A stretch of DNA of 26,641 bases from an uncultured Acholeplasmataceae bacterium (GTDB lineage Bacteria; Bacillota_I; Bacilli_A; Acholeplasmatales; Acholeplasmataceae), in the NCBI GenBank assembly GCA_937983315.1, contig CALKAH010000207.1, forward strand, positions 1-26,641, given 5' to 3'. Positions 23,627-26,641 of the stretch are shown here, piece by piece. How positions within the stretch are numbered: the first letter of the stretch is position 1; the number at the start of each line of letters is the position of its first letter. The notes beneath the pieces are model-generated. The model had not been told where the DNA came from. It did no database searches and saw only the letters and a list, made by a program, of their open reading frames with translations. A program made the translations under genes and the position numbers.

Positions 23627-25972
23627 ATGAAACGCTATCGAGTGGGCGTTGGTGAGCTTGTATCCTTCCTATATGCGAGTGGTGATCTCTCTTCAGAGAC
23701 ATTCCAAAACGTATCTTTATTCGAAGGGATTAAAGCGCATCAATATATACAAAGTCAATATGGTCAAAACGATGATGCTGAAGTCAGCATACAATACATC
23801 CACCAAGATGATGAAAACGAGATGCTTTTGCAAGGTCGTATTGATGGATTGATTATGGTGGGTGAAGACAGGTGGATTGAAGAGATCAAATCGACACGTC
23901 AATCCATTTTTAGTGATTCATTTACACCCAATCTTGAACATCTTGCACAACTCAAAATGTATGCCTATATGTATCTTAAAAATCAACATCAAGATGACAT
24001 TCAAGGACGAATCACCTACATTCAACTCTCCGATTATAAAGTGCGTCACTTTGAATTCTTTTTCGATGTTGATGTATTAGAACCCTTTTTTAAAGAGTCG
24101 ATTACACGTTATAGCCAGTGGTTAGAAAAACTCTATGCACACTTAGATCGTAAACGTGAATCGTTAGAAAAACTATATTTCCCCTTTGAAAATTACAGAC
24201 GTGGACAACGCGAAATGATGAAGGCAGTCTATCAAACCATGAAAGATGATGATTTGCTCTTTTCCATCGCACCTACTGGAATCGGCAAGACGATGGCCTC
24301 ACTTTTCGCGACACTCAAATCATTATCAGAAGACAATCAAAAGATCTTCTATTTATCCGCAAAAACGCAAGGCAAGAAAGTTGCCCTGGATACCATGGAA
24401 TTGCTTCATGAAGCCGGTTTAGAGACGAAAACGCTTGAGATTACATCGAAGGATGTCACATGTTTTCTTGAAAAAAGAGAGTGCGATCCTGAGAAGTGTC
24501 CTTTCGCACGTGGTTTCTTTGACAGACTGACAACCGCGATGCAAGATATCTTTGATCATGAGACATTGATGAATCGTGAAACCGTTGAGACTTATGCACG
24601 AAAGCATATGGTCTGTCCATTCGAATTTAGTTTATATGTATCCTATTACGTTGATGTCATCATTTGTGACTACAATTATGCGTTTGATCCACGTATCCAC
24701 TTGATTCGCTATTTTGATGATTCTCAGTTCAAACCTCTCATCTTAGTTGACGAAGCCCATAACATGATCTCACGTTCACGTGATATGTATTCTGCAACAC
24801 TGATACGCTCAGACATGATTACATTAAGACGTGCAGCATCCAAACTTAAACCTTCCATTAAAGGTCCCATCAAAAAAATACTTGATCAGTTTGATCTTTA
24901 TGCTGAACAACTTCAATCATCTTCTTTTCTTTCATTTCCACATCTACCGGATTCATTTCTTGAAACCGTACATTACGTGATGAAAAAAATTGAGAATGCA
25001 CTCAAGGAAACGCCTAAGTATCCGAGAAAAACCGAGGTTATGGAAGTATATCTCCAGTTTTTATCATTTTCAATCATTTCAGAATTCTACAATGATCAAT
25101 TTGTGACCAATGTTGAACGCTTTGATCAAGATGACATCGCACTGACACTTCAATGTCTTGATGCGAGTGAATTCATCTATGATACGATTAAAAACAAAGC
25201 TTATGGAACGGTTCTCTTTTCAGCAACCCTCTACCCCATTGAGTACTATAAGGAATTGATTGCTGCCGGGTATGGTGAAACGTTAAAAATACGATCTCCA
25301 TTTGATCCATCACGATTAAAACTGATTGTGATGAATACGATTAACACCCGTTATCAAATGCGAGATGCATCTAAGCATACCATCGTTTCCGTCATCGAAG
25401 AAGTGATTCGTGCCAAAAAAGGAAATTATATTGCGTTTTTCCCCTCTTATCAATACATGCATCAAATCATGAGTGAACTCCCTAATGATCTTCCATGTGA
25501 TCTCATCGTTCAAGAAAGAGAAATGGAACCTCATTTAAGAGATCTCATCATCGAACGATTCAAGAAGAATATTGAACGTTCGCAACTTGCTTTCTTTGTG
25601 ATGGGTGGGATGTTTGCTGAAGGTATTGATTATGTGGGTGATATGTTATCCGGTGTCATCATTGTTGGTGTTGGACTTCCCATGATTGGTGAATCCAACA
25701 ATCAATTAAAGATGTATTATGATCAAGCTTTTGGCAAAGGATTTGATTATGCATATACTTATCCTGGAATGAATAAAGTGATTCAAGCAGTTGGACGTGT
25801 CATCAGACGGGATGAAGATTATGGGATTGCCATTTTGATTGATGACCGATTTACAACAAAAACCTATCTCAATCTCTTTCCACCCGAGTGGAAACATTAT
25901 GAGATTGTCAAAAAACCTAAAGATTTGGCACCCATACTTTCATCCTTTTGGGATAAGTTTAAGGAGGAATAA
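23627..25972 (+). CDS. PD-(D/E)XK nuclease-like / Fe-S XPD-DinG helicase fusion
   Basis: 781-residue DNA repair-type protein. Residues about 1-170 look like a Cas4/RecB-type PD-(D/E)XK nuclease: His38, GRIDG (Asp73), EEIKST (Glu86, Lys88) and QLKMYAY (Gln108, Tyr112), a complete set of catalytic-type residues. Then follows a superfamily 2 helicase of the XPD/DinG group: Walker A APTGIGKT (215-222), four Cys (279, 286, 291, 330) placed to hold a 4Fe-4S cluster, DEAH (375-378), SAT (532-534) and QAVGRVIRR (720-728). XPD-type enzymes unwind 5'-3'. The ATG has GAGG upstream. A SRAP gene begins one base after its stop. Nuclease activity is inferred from motifs only. Confidence 0.88.
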   Translation: MKRYRVGVGELVSFLYASGDLSSETFQNVSLFEGIKAHQYIQSQYGQNDDAEVSIQYIHQDDENEMLLQGRIDGLIMVGEDRWIEEIKSTRQSIFSDSFTPNLEHLAQLKMYAYMYLKNQHQDDIQGRITYIQLSDYKVRHFEFFFDVDVLEPFFKESITRYSQWLEKLYAHLDRKRESLEKLYFPFENYRRGQREMMKAVYQTMKDDDLLFSIAPTGIGKTMASLFATLKSLSEDNQKIFYLSAKTQGKKVALDTMELLHEAGLETKTLEITSKDVTCFLEKRECDPEKCPFARGFFDRLTTAMQDIFDHETLMNRETVETYARKHMVCPFEFSLYVSYYVDVIICDYNYAFDPRIHLIRYFDDSQFKPLILVDEAHNMISRSRDMYSATLIRSDMITLRRAASKLKPSIKGPIKKILDQFDLYAEQLQSSSFLSFPHLPDSFLETVHYVMKKIENALKETPKYPRKTEVMEVYLQFLSFSIISEFYNDQFVTNVERFDQDDIALTLQCLDASEFIYDTIKNKAYGTVLFSATLYPIEYYKELIAAGYGETLKIRSPFDPSRLKLIVMNTINTRYQMRDASKHTIVSVIEEVIRAKKGNYIAFFPSYQYMHQIMSELPNDLPCDLIVQEREMEPHLRDLIIERFKKNIERSQLAFFVMGGMFAEGIDYVGDMLSGVIIVGVGLPMIGESNNQLKMYYDQAFGKGFDYAYTYPGMNKVIQAVGRVIRRDEDYGIAILIDDRFTTKTYLNLFPPEWKHYEIVKKPKDLAPILSSFWDKFKEE

Positions 25973-25973
25973 T

Positions 25974-26641
25974 ATGTGCGGACGTTTCACCATCACGGTT
26001 GACCTCGAAGATTTGCGTGTCTATTTAGAAGAACATTATGATATTCATGAGATGAAGGCAGCGTTTGAACTTCCTCGCTTTAATGTTGCTCCTGGACAAG
26101 ATGTTATCACGATTATCAATGATGGTGCAAAAAATAGAGTCGGTACCTTGCGCTGGGGACTTGTGCCTTCGTTTGCGAAAGATGAAAAGATCGGTTATCA
26201 AATGATCAATGCCAAAGCAGAAACATTGCATGAAAAACCTTCTTTTCTTCCTTCTTTCCAAACAAAACGTTGTGTCATTTTGGCGGATAGCTTTTATGAA
26301 TGGAAAAAGACCGATCACGGGAAAACACCGATGCGTATTCAGTTATCCTCTGAGTCCATCTTTCCAATGGCTGGTTTATGGAGTACCTTCATCAAACCAG
26401 ATGGCACAAAACTTCATACCTGCACCATCATTACAACCGAAGCCAATGCATTGATGAAAGATATTCATGAACGTATGCCTGTAATTCTCGATGAAAAAGC
26501 GGAAAAAGCATGGCTTAATCCGCGCAATCAAAATCTTTATGAACTATCTCAATGGCTCAAACCATTTGATGCATCTCAAATGAAAGCATATCGGGTTTCT
26601 CCTTTGGTGAATACAGCAACCAATGAAAGTCCTGAATGCAT
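25974..26641 (+). CDS. yedK: SRAP domain protein (HMCES/YedK), C-terminus cut by window
   Basis: 222 codons are visible and the frame is open at the edge; the family has about 220-230 residues, so very little is missing. SRAP proteins cross-link to abasic sites in single-stranded DNA through Cys2, shielding them. Seen here: the MCGRF start with Cys2, RFNVAPGQ, MINAKAET, FYEWKK and IHERMPV, including the Asn, Glu and His that line the YedK active site. The ATG comes one base after the helicase stop with AAGGAGG inside the helicase end, so the two genes form a coupled operon. This links the helicase to DNA damage handling. Confidence 0.93.
   Translation, partial: MCGRFTITVDLEDLRVYLEEHYDIHEMKAAFELPRFNVAPGQDVITIINDGAKNRVGTLRWGLVPSFAKDEKIGYQMINAKAETLHEKPSFLPSFQTKRCVILADSFYEWKKTDHGKTPMRIQLSSESIFPMAGLWSTFIKPDGTKLHTCTIITTEANALMKDIHERMPVILDEKAEKAWLNPRNQNLYELSQWLKPFDASQMKAYRVSPLVNTATNESPEC

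Overview
The window looks like chromosomal DNA of an anaerobic, low-G+C, Gram-positive-type bacterium: Bacillota or a Mycoplasmatota relative such as the Izemoplasma/Acholeplasma side. That placement is an inference from gene content. The signs are strong AGGAGG-type ribosome sites, A/T-rich spacers with TTGACA/TATAAT promoters, a CcpA-like operator, a lipoprotein signal and fermentative metabolism. TGA is used as a stop (hutH, ptb, nqrB) and Trp is read from TGG, so this is not a UGA=Trp Mycoplasma. There are no rRNA or tRNA genes, CRISPR arrays or recognisable mobile elements.

Region 1 (1-1850, minus strand) is a vitamin B12 acquisition locus. A promoter, a cobalamin riboswitch and an intrinsic terminator lead into a lipoprotein with a DUF4430 (transcobalamin beta-domain-like) part followed by an alpha/alpha-toroid-like part. 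A second membrane-anchored DUF4430 protein overlaps it by one base and runs off the window edge.

Region 2 (1896-11707, minus) is one tightly packed operon for amino-acid fermentation, tnaA-buk-ptb-hutH-hutU-ftcD-hutI-fchA. It covers tryptophan to indole, pyruvate and ammonia, the whole histidine-to-glutamate route with both folate enzymes, and an acyl-phosphate/ATP module. A divergent malic enzyme gene (11875-13053, plus) shares its control region, which holds a CRE-like site and a 7-bp inverted repeat.

Region 3 (13111-17469, minus) has a 54-residue protein of unknown function behind the strongest-looking promoter in the window, then an nqrBCDEF operon that lacks nqrA and has short B, C and F subunits.

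Region 4 (17573-23471, minus) holds htpG-ridA (translationally coupled), an adenosylcobalamin-dependent ribonucleotide reductase (a direct B12 consumer) and a DUF2804 protein. Region 5 (23627-26641, plus) pairs an Fe-S XPD/DinG-type helicase carrying an N-terminal PD-(D/E)XK nuclease-like domain with a SRAP (HMCES/YedK) protein.

Taken together, the cell appears to ferment histidine and tryptophan, make ATP through Ptb/Buk, possibly pump Na+ with an NQR-like complex, and depend on imported B12 at least for DNA precursor synthesis. The least ordinary items are the B12-capture locus, the A-less NQR operon and the strongly expressed small protein.
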